Below, one piece after another: positions 50,125 to 63,755 of a stretch of DNA of 64,000 nt. Within the stretch, counting starts at the first letter, position 1; each line of letters starts with the position of its first letter. The position numbers and the translations under genes are program-made. Origin of the DNA: Dimorphilus gyrociliatus (Eukaryota; Annelida; Polychaeta; Dinophilidae); NCBI GenBank assembly GCA_904063045.1, contig CAJFCJ010000003.1:992001-1056000 (forward strand), read 5' to 3'. Under the pieces are notes generated by a model. It did no database searches. It was not told the origin of the DNA and saw nothing but the letters and a program-made list of their open reading frames with translations.

Positions 50125-53100
50125 CTTTATGCAGTATGTTCAATATACAATTATTATTATGACTTTTATTTTATATTTGGAGGAAGAATGTCTTTCGTTT
50201 GTGTTGTGACAATAGCATATAATTTCTCAAATTTAGCATTTGTTTACAAAAAAAAGGCCTATGTATTCATTCAAGCGTCTCAATTTATAAACTCAGCAAA
50301 AAAAAAATAGACAAGAATGATTAAAATATATAAATAAATATATATAAAAGTATAATAAACTATATATAAGACTGTTATATATAGTTTGTATTCCCTTTTG
50401 TTTTTCCTGGCCTTAATTTTAGCTGTGATTACCACTGATCATTATTTTAAATGATGTATAGAATATATGCAGTATATCTGTATGCGTGCAATATTCATAT
50501 ATACTGTATTTTTAGCAGCAATCTAACCATTGCTTTCCTTTAATTTTGTATGATTTACGGTATATTATTTGATTTTAATAATTGATAGAAAGAGAATAAT
50601 GTACACTGTTATACCCTCTTTTGAACGGATAATACAAATTCATTATTATACTTCGAAAGAGAATGGACTCTTTATCTAATAAGATTTTTAAATTGTTATC
50701 TGTTTTAATTGTATAAATCATGGAAACCAGCTGAAATGTTTAAAATTATCTTTACGAAATACTATCTTACAGTTAAAAAATAGTTTTCGCTTAGTCATAC
50801 ATTTATATAAAATATTTTATAGACGTCATGGAAAAGAAATAGAAATTATAGCCAATTCTTACCAATTTGTAATTAATAGTAAAATTCTAAGTAGCCTGCT
50901 GATTTAATTAGACAGAGTAAAGAATCTATATTTATATGATGAGTCTTTCTTCCTGATGCCCAACAGGTGAAATATAACAGCCCTTTCTCTTGTTCTAATC
51001 CCATCAATTCTTTTATGAGAGTACCTACATTAGAAACGATTGGATATGGATGTAGAGAATAAGTTTAGAATAAGAAAAGGGTATTAAATATAGAGAGTGT
51101 CGGAGATAGAAAGATAAATCTAGAAAAAACAAAAAATTGCCAATACGCGCAGTGTTTCATTATCCTTATTAGTAAGAAATCTCGTTATACCGACGATTAA
51201 AGTATCACATAATTTTCTAATATTGATAAGCATTACTGGATCAGTAAAAGTTATTCTAAAAATTGGTTGACTAGTTAGAATTTTAAATGTTAGATGGCGC
51301 GCATACGTTGAATTGACAGAACACTGTTTTTTTTAAAAAATCGATACCGATTTAATAAATATAAAATTGTTAATCGAAATTATCTATATTTTTAAACAAT
51401 GTATTAAAACGTGGCTCCATCTAATGGTTAATTGACCAGATGGTTATTGACCTAGGCAAATTGAAAAAAAACGAAAAAAAAAAAACAATAAGTTTTCTTG
51501 TTCCATTTGTAAAGTTAATAGTTTTTATATTTATATATTCAGTTAATTAACTAAATGTATTTACACTTAATTATATCTTGAGCGTAAATATTCGAAAAAT
51601 TAGAGTATTACACTGTATATACTCTACAGTATAATATAACTACATCTACTATTTATAAAAGATAATTTAATGTAAGACTACCTTAGTAAAGAGATAAATT
51701 TCCTCATATTTCATTTATTCTGATGCTGTTTTTGATTAACAAAAAAAAATCTATTTAATTACCAAACTAAAGAGAGAAAGTGATCGAATATGAAAAGGGA
51801 AACTCTTCTTATATTACTTTTCTTCTTTTTTGCTTCCTTCTCATTGCCATTAAATCACCTTTTCCTATCTTAAATAAGACTTATACATAGCAAATAATAT
51901 ATTAGTATAAACATACATATTGTATATAAATGTAGCAAGTTACTTATTGAACATGTACAAAACAAAGGTCAGGGATTTCTATGGACATGGAAAAGGATCT
52001 TGGCCTAAATTTTATTTGAATAATGCAAGTTTATATATTTATTATATAGAAATGGAATCATAAGTATGGAAAAAAAAGGCGACATGCTGAAAGAAAACAC
52101 GTCTCAGGGGAGAGAAAGTAGTGAATTTCTGCGATCAAAATATTTTTATTGCGTTAATATCGGTAATCCGGTAGACCGAGAGCCATTACCGATATCGGCT
52201 ATCAGGATGACGTTTCGTTCGGTTAAGGGAACATCGTCAATAATGACGGGAATACAATTTTCCACCCATATCTTTTCTCTCTTTTCTCTAGTAAGAAAAT
52301 TCCATTATACCCTTCCTTTCCTTCCATGAAAGATTACCATTTAAACTATGTAACTCATTCTTAAAAGAATTTGTTGATTATTATTATCATAGCAATTGCA
52401 GTATTTTTTTTAGCTCTCTCTATATATTGAACTAAACAGATTAATCTATTTTGATATATAAAAAAGAATATAGAAATAATAATTTATAATAGATTATTTA
52501 AGTTAAGTATACAACTTGGACCTAAAATAAAGTATCTCTCTTTTCGTACAATATATAACCTTCAAACACCTTGAAGATATATGTATAACGTATATTCTTA
52601 TAGATGAAATATGTAGAAAAATTGGGAATACAAATTGACGAGAGAGAAAGAGAGCGATGGAAAAAATGATAAATAGGTCATAGGCGAATTTTTATAACAC
52701 TGTGAATTATAATACTTAACTTTCTAACCTATATATTTAATTATGCTTTTTATCATTTTTATATTTTTATGTATGTTTATATAAATACTGTAAAAATACA
52801 GATGGAAAGTTTTTTATATATAAAAATACTGTTAAGGGAAAAGAAAATACTAAAAAAATAGTAATAGAGAATTAAATTTGGTAAAAGAGAGAAAAATAAG
52901 AAATAACTACTTGTCAATTCCAAACGAAACACCTGTAGATGGTTTATACGTCTTGATAAGATAGATAACTTATCCAACAAAATTTTTTTATCTATTTTAA
53001 ATTTTGAAGTGGATCTTCTGTATGAATGAAATAATGTACTTAATTAAGAATATATTGAACTTTTAATTCTCAACTAGCGATATAATCTTTTATTAATTAA

Positions 53101-55898
53101 TGAATGTTTTATAAAAAAAACGAGACCGGTAATAAAAAAAACTACGAAACTCAGTCTGTAGTATCATCTTTTATTTGAGGTTTAATATTTCTTGTCCCAA
53201 TTTATTCTATATTTCTTTTTTCTTCTTCTCGTTGCATAATAACATATAGATGTCCTTATGTAGATTCTACTTATTAATAAATGAAAATTATATTCCTCCA
53301 AAATGGAAAAATAGGGATGATATAGTATAGATAACGGGAGAAATAAGGTAGGATATAAAGGAAAAGGAGGGAGAAGATGATTGGGTTTCTGTTTGGTTTG
53401 CAACTAGAATTAGTCGAATTATAGAGCCCTTAGCTTCAAGATGGTAGAAATTTCGATTTAAATCGGTCTATAAAAGGACCTTAGAGGAAAGGTTAACGTT
53501 CTTGTCTTCCGGGACTAAAAAGTAGGATATTCTTCTGAAAAAGTAGGAGTTTCTCCCATTTCACGCTTTCCTTTGTTATTTATCTATCTTGATTAGCTTA
53601 GAACTCATGTAGTACTCAAATTCAGGGTTAGATTACAATCCTTATCATTACGGCACTCATCAAACAATTCAATTTAGCAAAAAGAACTTTATATTGTTCT
53701 TCTATTATCAAGACATTTTCTATTTACGTCATTACAAATCATTGTATTACGAATTACTTTTCTTTTTTTTATGAAGAATTTCCGGGAGTTTGATGCAGCC
53801 GGAAGATAAATAATCATAAGAATATTTCCTACGTAACATTATACACGTTACCCTGTCTATCTCTTTTTCTCTCTCGTTCTCCCTCTCTCCTCTTTCGTTG
53901 TTTGCCAATGAGAATAGAAAAAAAAAGATAGTATAACACACTCGCACTATTTTTCTGTTTTTTTTTATATGTAAAAATAACTTTAAATGGCACTGAACTT
54001 GCAATATTTTTGACGAAAGAACACTGTAGATGAAACAACAGCGTAGATTTTATATATTTAATAATACGATATTTAAAACATCAACCATCATATGGATATT
54101 TACCAAATATGACCTTTTAACATGATTAAATTAAGAATTAGCTCACTAGGAACCTTACTATTACCCGATTACAGCAATTTTTTTAATGCGTGCTTATTTA
54201 GTTTCTAATTTCTACTATTAGTCGCATTCAAGTATTTCCTATATACTGTATACTTTTATGTTACATATTTAAAATGATAAAATAACTATTTTTTTTAAAA
54301 AAAAATATTTTAAAAATGTTATCAGTCTCTTCGTTTTCACTACTGTTATGTGAGTAGTTCTTTGTAAATATATATAATGTCTATAGTTAAATATATATAT
54401 ATATATACATTATATAGATGTATTTATATATTAGTATATACTGTATATATAATAATCCGCCTCATTCTTTCTCCAAAGAAAAATTTTAATCATTTGGGAA
54501 TTTCTTTAAGAAGATATAGAAGAAAAGTGAGAAATGAAATGAAATATAAGAAAAGTCATATAATGCAAATATTAATTCAGCATAGTTGATCTTCATTATT
54601 ATTGTTCTATTTTAATAAACAATCGAAAAAAAATTCTAGGAATTTCTTTTCTTATTTTTTTTGTAATTTTCTTTTTTTCTTTTAGTCTATTCACTATTTC
54701 TCTTGCTCTTGCTCCCTCTCTCCCTCTCCCTCTCCCTCCTGTCTCTCTCTATCTAGCTCTATCTCTATCTCTCTCTCTCTCTTCCTCTCTCCCTTTCACT
54801 TACGTTTTGTTGTATCCCAGTTGTTTCTGGTCTTTCCTCTTTTACATTTGCTAACTAGTTTAGTCCAAAAGAATATTAAAATTAAGAATAAAAACGATGG
54901 TCTCATAAGGCAAATATGACGTGTATTTATTTAGTAAAGCCTTTGCGCTCCAGTTTGCGGATAGGAAGAAAAAATTGCAACAGCTTAAAGCGTGTTTGGA
55001 GAGGAATTACTTGTATTTTTGCTAATTTTTCATATAATTACTTTTTCATTTAAATAAGAAAAAAATAATAATATGTCAATTAAAATGTTGCTAGAAAAGC
55101 AAAAAATATATGTATTTATATATACTGTATATAAGGACGAAGGAAACATAGGGTAATTTTACCTGTGGAAAGAATAAAATAGACTTTTTTCCATGTGTGT
55201 ATATGTGCGTGTGTATGTGTATATATGTGTGTATGCATATGTGTATGTTATCTTTTTTGTTCCTATCAATCTCTTCTTGTCGTACTTGAACTATTACTTT
55301 TGCGAATTAAATAAACTTTGGAAAACTATCAATTGTATAAAAGCATCTGGAAATATAAGATTTTTGCTTTATTTTTTAGAGGGAAAATAAAGAGTGCCAC
55401 CTGGTTTAAACGATCTTTGTCTCTAAAACCAGATTCTTGAGCAGCGATTAAAGCAATTTGTTTTATAGGATTTGCATGTCATAATTGTTGTATTGAGCTT
55501 ACGTACAAAATTATTTATATATATATGGTCAATTGCCCTAATTAGGAAGTAAGATTATCGATTGATTGACGCCACATACGAATAACTGCGGTTAATGGAC
55601 CCAGGGAGCGTATTGTTAGAGAATTTAGCGAATGCGTGAATTAGGTTTTTTTTTTGTTAAAAGCGTCTATTCATACTTCAGCTAAGAACATGTTATTTTG
55701 TTTAAAATAAAATAGTTTTTCTCCCTTATCCATTGTTTATGTATTATTATTTTTAGTTTCTGCCAGTTCGGGGCACCAATCGAGCAAAATTATTTAAAGC
55801 AATGTTTATAGTGAAATTTACAACAGCTAACGAATGAATAAGTAGTTGAAATAGAGAAAGGATGAGGGGCAGGAGGAGGAAGAGGGAGGGGGAGGGGG

Positions 55899-55973
<75 letters not shown>

Positions 55974-56020
55974 GAGAGAGAGACAGAGAGAGACAGAGAG
56001 ATAGATAGATAGAGAGATAG

Positions 56021-56071
<51 letters not shown>
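55899..56071. repeat. (GA)n followed by (GATA)n microsatellite
   Basis: About 100 nt of nearly pure GA with a few GACA interruptions, then about 70 nt of GATA units. The artificial reading frames across it give Ser-Leu or Ser-Ile-Tyr-Leu runs and are not genes. Confidence 0.95.
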
Positions 56072-56073
<2 letters not shown>

Positions 56074-56749
56074 AACTAGATAGAAAGAGCAATAACGTAA
56101 AAGAGAAGGATAGTAATGGTGGGTTGAAAGTAATAGGGTGTAGAGAAATTTCTCCATTTTCCTTTTTTTTTAAACAAAAATAAACTATTCTATTCTCCTT
56201 GCAAGTCCTCTGATTTTTTATTTTCAATGATTTTTAACAATCCCTGTATTGAATTTATCAAATATATAAAATTTTTATTTAAATATTGTCTTACACTACT
56301 AGGACTAAAGATAAAATTGGAAAAATACACCGTATTATTCATAAATTCTCATATTGATTTTGACTGTTACTCAACAACACTAATGTACAATAGTTGTTAA
56401 TTAGTTATTCTGATACGTGTATTATCGTTATTTGAAAAATTTTAATGAATACATAATCTTAGAATTTATAAGTGATAATTTATCGAAAGATGGCGCTGCA
56501 TAAAACACTTATTCATCATATTAAATTTAGTAGCTTTTTTTGGCTAATTTAAATGATTTATAGCAATTTGGGTCAATAAAATTTATAAGTATTTTTTTTT
56601 AAATTTACCTAATATCTCTTTCAGTAAATTTATAGAAAATAAAAGGGCGATATTATAATGAGTACAATATTGAAAAAAAAAACCAACGAGCGCCACCTGC
56701 CCCAACATCCGGGACTCGATTCGTTCCCCGGCTCATTTTGCCTAAAAAC

Positions 56750-59700
56750 ATGGCGTCGTCAGATTCCAATAATCAGTCAAAATTACAGGCTTTTCTTGAG
56801 TTTATGTACGATAGTAAAAATGGCACTGTTATGGGCAGAACCGGAATTAGCTGGGGTAAGTGTTTATTGTCAGATATTCCTTCGTTTTCGATCGATTATG
56901 GGCAATATATATTGACCTTGAATACGTCGTGCTCTTTTAAAAAAAAGAAGCATGTTTGAGTAGTTTAACTGTGTCTCATATGTTCGATAAATAATATTAT
57001 ACGTAAAAAATCATTTCCAGTAGTGTTTTGTATTGGAACTAGAAATACCTCAAAATGTGTTACGGTTGATTGACCCTCAAAAGTGTATCACCTGTGGATC
57101 GCTTTGGTCTCTCAAGTATAAGCATAGTATCTATCAAAATGTATTAAACAACTTTTTCATTATTTATCAGTACGAAAAAAAAAATCGAATTTTTCTTAGC
57201 TGAACGAAAAAAATCGAATCATATTCAAACTAAACTGAGGACGTAAATCGATGATAGTATTTACCGAATAGAAATTGTTCTATTCGAAAAGAAATTGATT
57301 GACGAAAATTTTCTTTCTTTTCAATCGATATTATATAAAGTCTAGGTAGAGGTCTACAAGTTAAAAGGGGACAATAGGGTCGATGCAGGAAAAACCTCTA
57401 TTTTAGTCACGTGACAGTATGCCACAAGTTATATTTAAGAGACGACGCGCTTTTTTATTCATGACATTAAAGAAGTATAAAAAAAGTCTAGGTTTTTTTT
57501 TATAAGGCTGGGACTTAAGGAAAAGTTTTTGGGTAATCTGTTTAGTGTCTTAGGCTATTAAAAAAGACATCAGGCAAAGGCTGTAAGGTTCAAAGATGGT
57601 TACATTAAGGATTTAGATCTTTGACAGGTACAGTTTTCGTTATAGTAAGCTCCCTGGAGATTTAATTTAAAATATCACTCATAACCCATATGCTATTAAT
57701 TTTATAAAACCATTTAATATCATGTGATCTCTTATTAATTAAAAGACATAGATTAATCTGTTTAATGAATTGTGAGATGGTAATTTTCATACGTTTCAAA
57801 CGTTTTATATTCGTTTATTCAAAGTAACAATGGTAATAATATGACCTTTCTATCTAAACAGCAAAAATCGGAGTGTTCTACCTCGTCTTCTATTCGTGCC
57901 TGGCAGCTTTCTTCGCCGCCATGTTGGCCCTCTTCTTCACCACAATCGATAAAAATGAACCAAGACTTCAAGGATATGACAGTCTACTGAAAATGAATCC
58001 AGGTTTGAATTTAAAATTCATTTCTTTGTGAGTCAATATTTTTTCAAGCAGACGACTATTTTTTCCTTTAAACGCTAATGAGAATACAGCCTCAAAAAAC
58101 TTTGTGCCCTTTTGATAAGTGAGATAAGATAGGCCCAGTTATTTTATTGCAAGATAATATAATGTAGATCGCTATATATATATTTATAGAAAATTTTTCC
58201 ACTCTGCTCTTATCGATTCGATAATTTTTACTGGGTGTCAATCGGTGTTGGCGAGTGCGTCTAAAAAAATTAAACACATTTTTCTTTGCGATAACACAAT
58301 GATAATACTTGAGCTTTGAAATCCATTGTCTTGGAAGTATTCAATATCTCGAATGAATACTAAGCCGAAAGTTTATCATCGATAGCTACAACAATAGCTC
58401 TACCATACTAACTTAAGTATTGATAATAACAAGTAATCGTGGTTTATTCCCCTCCTCCATAATTTATCTGTCTTTCCCGTTGTATAAATTATTAAATTAG
58501 CATACAGCTTTTGAATTTTTGTATGCATGTCCTAGTTGAAGGTCGTATGTAAATGTTTGCAAATACTTCAGAATGAATGGCAAATATTGCTTGCTTAGAA
58601 ATTTTTATTACAGATCGTCTTTTGTAGGCTAAAAACACGTCTTTTGTCGATTCAAGTGTTTGTTTTATCGTACAGCAATAATCATTACCTATTTTTGTTT
58701 GTCTTTCAAGAGTTACAACTAAGCATTACTTTAATGAATTAATTTAATGTTAATTAAATTCGACCTTTAGGAAAAATCGTTGTGAAATTTCTTTCAGTAT
58801 TGATACCTTTTTTGTGAAGAAAACACCCTTTTTTTATTAATGGAGATGCATACTGGCTGGTAATTGATTCCGATTTCGTAATTTATTTCATTGATATGTA
58901 TCACGTAAAAAAGAGCGTATAATAGATAGATTTTTCATTCACTCGAAGCAGACCTAGAAAGCGAAAATCTAGGCAAAGTTATTGATTAGGCAGTATTGAT
59001 CTATTAACATTTTGTGCTGATATTGCGTTTTTAGACGTGGGAAGAAGTTGCACTATTATTGCAAACGATTCTTCTATGCGAATGTGACAGATGGATTACA
59101 CGAGCCAATTTTGCATTCTTGACTTAGACAACTGTTGGGTCGTTTAAGAAACTTGACTTGTATTTCTTTTTTTTGTTGGTCTGATCTGTCTTGGTTTGTC
59201 ACATAGCTTTGATACTTTCTTCTATAAATTTGAGAGAAGAAGTCGTGCGAATGATGTATTGCAATCAAATCTGATATTGGTAGCAAAGTTAGAATTAAAT
59301 ATAATAGTCAAGCCGACAAACTAAAATTGGCAAGGTGCAATTATTATGAATCAGAGGGCTAATCATTTATATTCCTGAAAGCCAGTAATAGAAAAAAATC
59401 GTTCGTCCGATTTAAAATAGGTACAGATATTTATTTTAGTGTAAATATATCTTATAGATATATATTCTATCGATATCTTTTAATTTTTTTTCAATGCTGT
59501 AAATGCTGATTAAAAGTAATGTAAAATAAACGTCATACGTTATAGTTTTCGGTTTTGTATATATCACTGTTTAGAGAGTATTTTTCGTTGAAAAAAAAAG
59601 GACGAAACCAATAGGACTCAACGTATAATTGATGCGAATGGGATTAGGCTGACGTAATGATTCAATAATCCTTTATTAACAAGACCGACAGGAGCGGTTT

Positions 59701-62700
59701 GTCTTTCATTTTGTTTCTAAAAATGGAAGAAAAAAATTAGCTATTTCTCCAAGAGGCGTAAGACGAAGTAATGCACTATTCGAAGGCTGCGAGGTAAAAT
59801 TCTCCTCGAGGCGTCCAACGGCTTTTTATATATTTGCAAGCAAAGTTACGAGATTTTTCCATACTGACGTCACTTGTTTACGGTTAGGTTAGGCAAAAGG
59901 CCCCGAAATGCCGAAGCTTAGAAGGATTCTTTTGCATGGTTTGTAGTCTGATTGCGTCCTTTCGGACGCAGGCAGCTGTTTACGTAAACTTTACCATCTT
60001 GGCGAATATTTCGCTGAGCTTGCGCTTTACTCTGCGGTTTTTTTGCAGTTGGCAGGTGTGAGTAAAAAGATTGGGTGTTGATATACTTTGTTTTAGAAGC
60101 TAGTTTATAAATTAAAAAGATTCCACATCAATTTATAATATAAATGCAACGATTTCATTACAAGAAAATGATATATTTTTTTACTGAAATTATACTCTAT
60201 TTGAATGGTACTCTCATGGCAAACAAGAAATACAGTAATGAAAATATAATTTTTTCTATATATTTTGCGCTGCAACAACATTGTTGTTTATCCTGCTGTG
60301 TAAAAAAAAAGCCTTTGACTATTAAACAACGTCATGCTAGATTTTATAGTTTTATAAGTCAAATTGTCTTTTCTTCTTTGGATAAATTTAAAATGGAGAG
60401 AAAATGGTTTAAATCTTTTTTCTTCAGAGTAGAAAATGTGTTTATAATTAGTTTAGTTTTAGTTTCACATCAAATTTTACGGAATATTCTCTATGGATCA
60501 AATATTTCTCGTAGCAAATCAATCAGGAGTTTAGCAAATAAGAAGATAGTTTTCTACATTTTTCTCTCGAAGTATTCCTCTGATACATACTCCCCTACAA
60601 ATAACTTGTTCTTTTTGATCTATCTACGTGGAAAATATCGTATAAAATTTGCTATATATCTACATAGGAGTAAACAACTATTTTGATGAATTTGGCTTAA
60701 ATATATAAATATTTTTGATACTTTTACGTTTTTATAAACATTTAAAGAGGGAATGTAGAGCAAATACTTTTTTCTTTCGATAACATTATTGCAAATGAGT
60801 TGTACTATTGACCGGTAGCTAGATGTCTAATTACAGAAAAACAATTACAAGCGTGCATAGGAGTGTGAAGAAACTATTATTTGTTGACAATGTTGTGTGT
60901 TAATTATGGGAGGAAAAGGATTTGATGAAAGAAAATATTTCTTTTTCGTATAGCGTAAAAGGGTTCGGTTTATATTGTAAATTGAAATTCGTTATTATCA
61001 GTAAATGGAGCGTTTATTATTAGAGATTATAGGTTTGCACAACGTTGGTGCGTGTAAAGAGATTAAGTGTTCGATACTTAATGTTTGTATTCATAGGAAA
61101 TATGCATCATTTGTTTTGGTATTACCGTTACCAGATAAAGATTTTTTTAGACAGATCATTTAGCTTTATAAAGATTTGCTAGAGTGAGATCACGAAGGAA
61201 ATAAGATTTTCTTTAAGGCTAAATTGCAATTTTATTGGCAGTTATTAACTGCTAAAAATTCATCAGACAGTGAAATAGCTGATTAAAAATTGATATAAAA
61301 TATCAAATTGTCTATCAATCTTCAGGAAAGTCCATCACATATATGGAGAGAGTCCATCAAATTGTATTCGTTATTGTTAGAAAAGAATGTAGACGGAAGA
61401 TATGTAAGTCGGTACGGATTTAGGGCGCTACTGTTGTTAAATAACGATGGATTTTTATGTTTTCTCCTCTATTCACGAAATATAAATACCGTTAAAAAGT
61501 AAATCATTTTATACTCTTTCGAGTACCTATTTTATAAGATTATTGTGGAAATTTTTTAATGGGCGTATTGACACCGTCAAGTATTCAGATTAGGTCAAGA
61601 TTGCCACTCCCGATCATTGATCTTGATCGATTGCGATGAACGACGAAAGTTGTAAAACTTTCTTTCGACAGTCTGCTTGAAATATATTTTATTACATTTT
61701 TCCTTAATTACCAATAAATATTAGTTATGTTTTTTAATCAATAGGTATGAGTTTCGAACCCCAAGTCAACGTGGAATCGACTTTGATTAGATTTCAAGCT
61801 GACAGTCAGGAACAAATCAAGGATAGGCTTCAAACATTTATGAAACGTAAGTTTTTATATGATATTTATTTTTATCTATCTTTTTGATACTCTTGACTCC
61901 ATTGACGTAAACCGCAGATTACCGTAGATAAACTCTTAACGTAAATGTCATCCTGAATTGCAAAGTAACCTTTGTAGACGTCAAGATAAATTTTATTTGA
62001 AATTTAATAGATTTTTAGAGATTTTGACCATGAATACGCTATTCGCTCTATTGATATATGAAAGAAGATATTTTTAAGTTAAAAATAGAAAAGAGTTTTG
62101 CTAAATGTCAGCGAGGACAGACGATTGCAATTAGATAAAATTTAATGTGTCACTACTTGTTACAGCTTATTTAAAAGAGAACAAAGACAACTTAAAAGAT
62201 TGTGGAGATGACGAAGAGGCAGATGACGAATCCGGCTGCATAGTAAAAGATAGTTGGTCAGCAATTGATTGCCACGAGGTAAGGAAAATATTTTTAGAAT
62301 TATTCTGTATATATATGATAAAATGGCTTATTGTAATTGACACACAAAACTTGATTTATCTTCGATATCCTGACTTTTTTAGACTTCGTTTAGCTATAGA
62401 TAGGCAGCTAATAAGAATTAAGACTTCATTATCTATAAGCATAAAGTTTTTAATCATGTCGTAGAAAGAAGTAAACTCGATCACTATATGGTATTCTTCC
62501 ATAAACGATTCTGATAGTTACCTTCAAGATAAAAAAGACATGCGGCTTATATATTAACAGTAGATATAGATAGTAAAACAAGCAAATCTCGTTGAAAAAA
62601 AAAGACATAGTCTCTTGAAGGAGACTTAATGTTTTTTTTAAACAATTTTTATAAATATAGGCTTGATAAAGAATATCTATAATTAAGAATGCTGTCTAAT

Positions 62701-63128
62701 ATCAGTTTAACTATTTTCAGAAAAATGATTATGGTTTCACATCTTCTACGCCATGCGTTGCGCTTACTCTTAATAGAATATACGGTTGGAAACCAGAAGT
62801 TTTCGAAAGTGGGAATACATCTTCAGACATCCCGGCAGAAGTACAAGCAAAATTTGACGGCAACCATGTTGTTGTCGGATGTTTTGGAGAAAACCCACTA
62901 GATAAAGAATTAGTGGGTCAAATTCAATATTCAGTTGTTGGTTTCCACAAGAAATTTTACCCCTACAAGCAACAACGTGGATATTTGTCACCAGTCGTCA
63001 TGATAAAATTTAAAAATATTAGAGAAGGTGTTCTTGTGCAAGTAGAATGTAAAGCTTATGCCAAAAATATTAAACATCACCGTAACGATAGAGCGGGTTC
63101 GACGCATTTCGAGATTATCTCAGATTAA
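56750..63128 (+). CDS. ATP1B: Na+/K+-transporting ATPase subunit beta (five exons)
   Basis: Type II membrane glycoprotein that folds, traffics and modulates the catalytic alpha subunit of the sodium pump. CDS join(56750..56855, 57862..58002, 61745..61846, 62166..62278, 62721..63128), 289 aa, near the usual 300. Cytosolic N-terminus with GRTGISWG, transmembrane segment about residues 37-63 (KIGVFYLVFYSCLAAFF), then the ectodomain: LQGYD, PGMSFEPQ..VESTLI, six Cys (KDC/SGC, DC/PC, GC/EC) able to form the three conserved disulfides, LNRIYGWKPE, IQYSVVGFHKKFYPYK and LSPVVMIKFKN. One NTS sequon. Phases 1,1,1,0 agree at all junctions. The ATG at 56750 is in the frame with a Kozak-compatible A at -3. 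An upstream ATG at 56658 in another frame could act as a uORF if included in the transcript. Confidence 0.95.
59680..60065 (+). promoter_or_regulatory. CpG-rich promoter-like island in ATP1B intron 2
   Basis: Unlike surrounding DNA it is CpG-rich and contains a TATA-like tract near 59826, a palindromic CRE TGACGTCA at 59865-59872, a 7-bp hairpin TGCGTCC/GGACGCA at 59953-59970, and ends with CAG|GTGTGAGT, which would serve as a donor. It may be a promoter and non-coding first exon for a shorter transcript, or an enhancer. No coding exon is recognised in it. Confidence 0.4.
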
Positions 63129-63245
63129 ACGTGGTTTTTTGTTTAACAAATTTAAGTTTTAGGAGCGTTAGATTATATTTTCCTTTTTTTTCATTTCATA
63201 TTATTATCCCATTGATTTATTTGTTGCGGTTGTAATGTTTGTGTG

Positions 63246-63293
63246 AAAAAGCGGGCTTTTTAAAACATTTCGAGCTTCTTAAGCCCGCTTTTT
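63246..63293 (+). terminator. 13-bp stem-loop in ATP1B 3' region
   Basis: Perfect inverted repeat AAAAAGCGGGCTT / AAGCCCGCTTTTT with a 22-nt loop, about 120 nt after the ATP1B stop. GC-rich stem in AT-rich DNA; likely an RNA structure of the 3' UTR or an end-of-gene signal. Function unknown. Confidence 0.5.
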
Positions 63294-63539
63294 TGGGTTG
63301 TTAATTTCTTTTCCGTGAATATTTTCCTTTTGCAAACGCGGTTGGTAGTGTTTAAAATCAGCCTATAGTCTTTTTGAAATACTTATGGCCCGTTTTCATC
63401 AACTGCGTTAAAGATAAATTACTTAAATTACTTTTATTTTTAAAACATTTCATTGGCTAAAAATATTAATATTTGTAAAAAATGAAACCTCAGTTCCATT
63501 CTTTTATCTTTTATCTTTTAAAAAATTTCTGTGCTTTCG

Positions 63540-63755
63540 TCGATCATGTATGAATGTACATATACATATATAGTGTATATAAATATATTCATTTGCATAT
63601 GTATATATATATGTATGTATATATATATGTGTGTGTACAAATATATTAGCATGTATATATATATAGATATGGATATATGATTATATATATATATATATGT
63701 ATGTGTGAATTTATAAATGTACATATATATATATATTTATATATATATATATTTG
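63540..63755. repeat. TA/TATG microsatellite region
   Basis: Long interrupted run of TATA, TATG and TGTG units at the end of the window. Apart from this and poly-A/T tracts nothing is seen from 63129 to 64000. Confidence 0.85.

Larger units (their letters stand above)
49705..56749. other. About 7 kb intergenic
   Basis: AT-rich, no exon supported. It holds a 24-nt perfect palindrome (50101-50124), an 11-bp inverted repeat in a locally GC-richer patch (52157-52195), pyrimidine-rich tracts near 54700-54800, microsatellites at 55899-56071 and several CTCF-like motifs. Small open frames here consist of low-complexity or lack any support. Confidence 0.5.

Noticed and set aside
53469-53485. Isolated TATAAAAGG motif
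   Set aside because: No exon or start codon with support follows it, so it is probably chance in AT-rich DNA.
55753-56227. Two overlapping 134-145-codon minus-strand frames
   Set aside because: Translations of GA and GATA microsatellites (Ser-Leu and Tyr-Leu-Ser-Ile repeats).
60144-60686. 180-codon plus-strand open frame in ATP1B intron 2
   Set aside because: Long for AT-rich DNA but rich in Phe, Ile, Lys, Ser and Tyr, with no recognised domain, splice context or promoter directly before it. Kept in mind only because a CpG-rich island lies just upstream.
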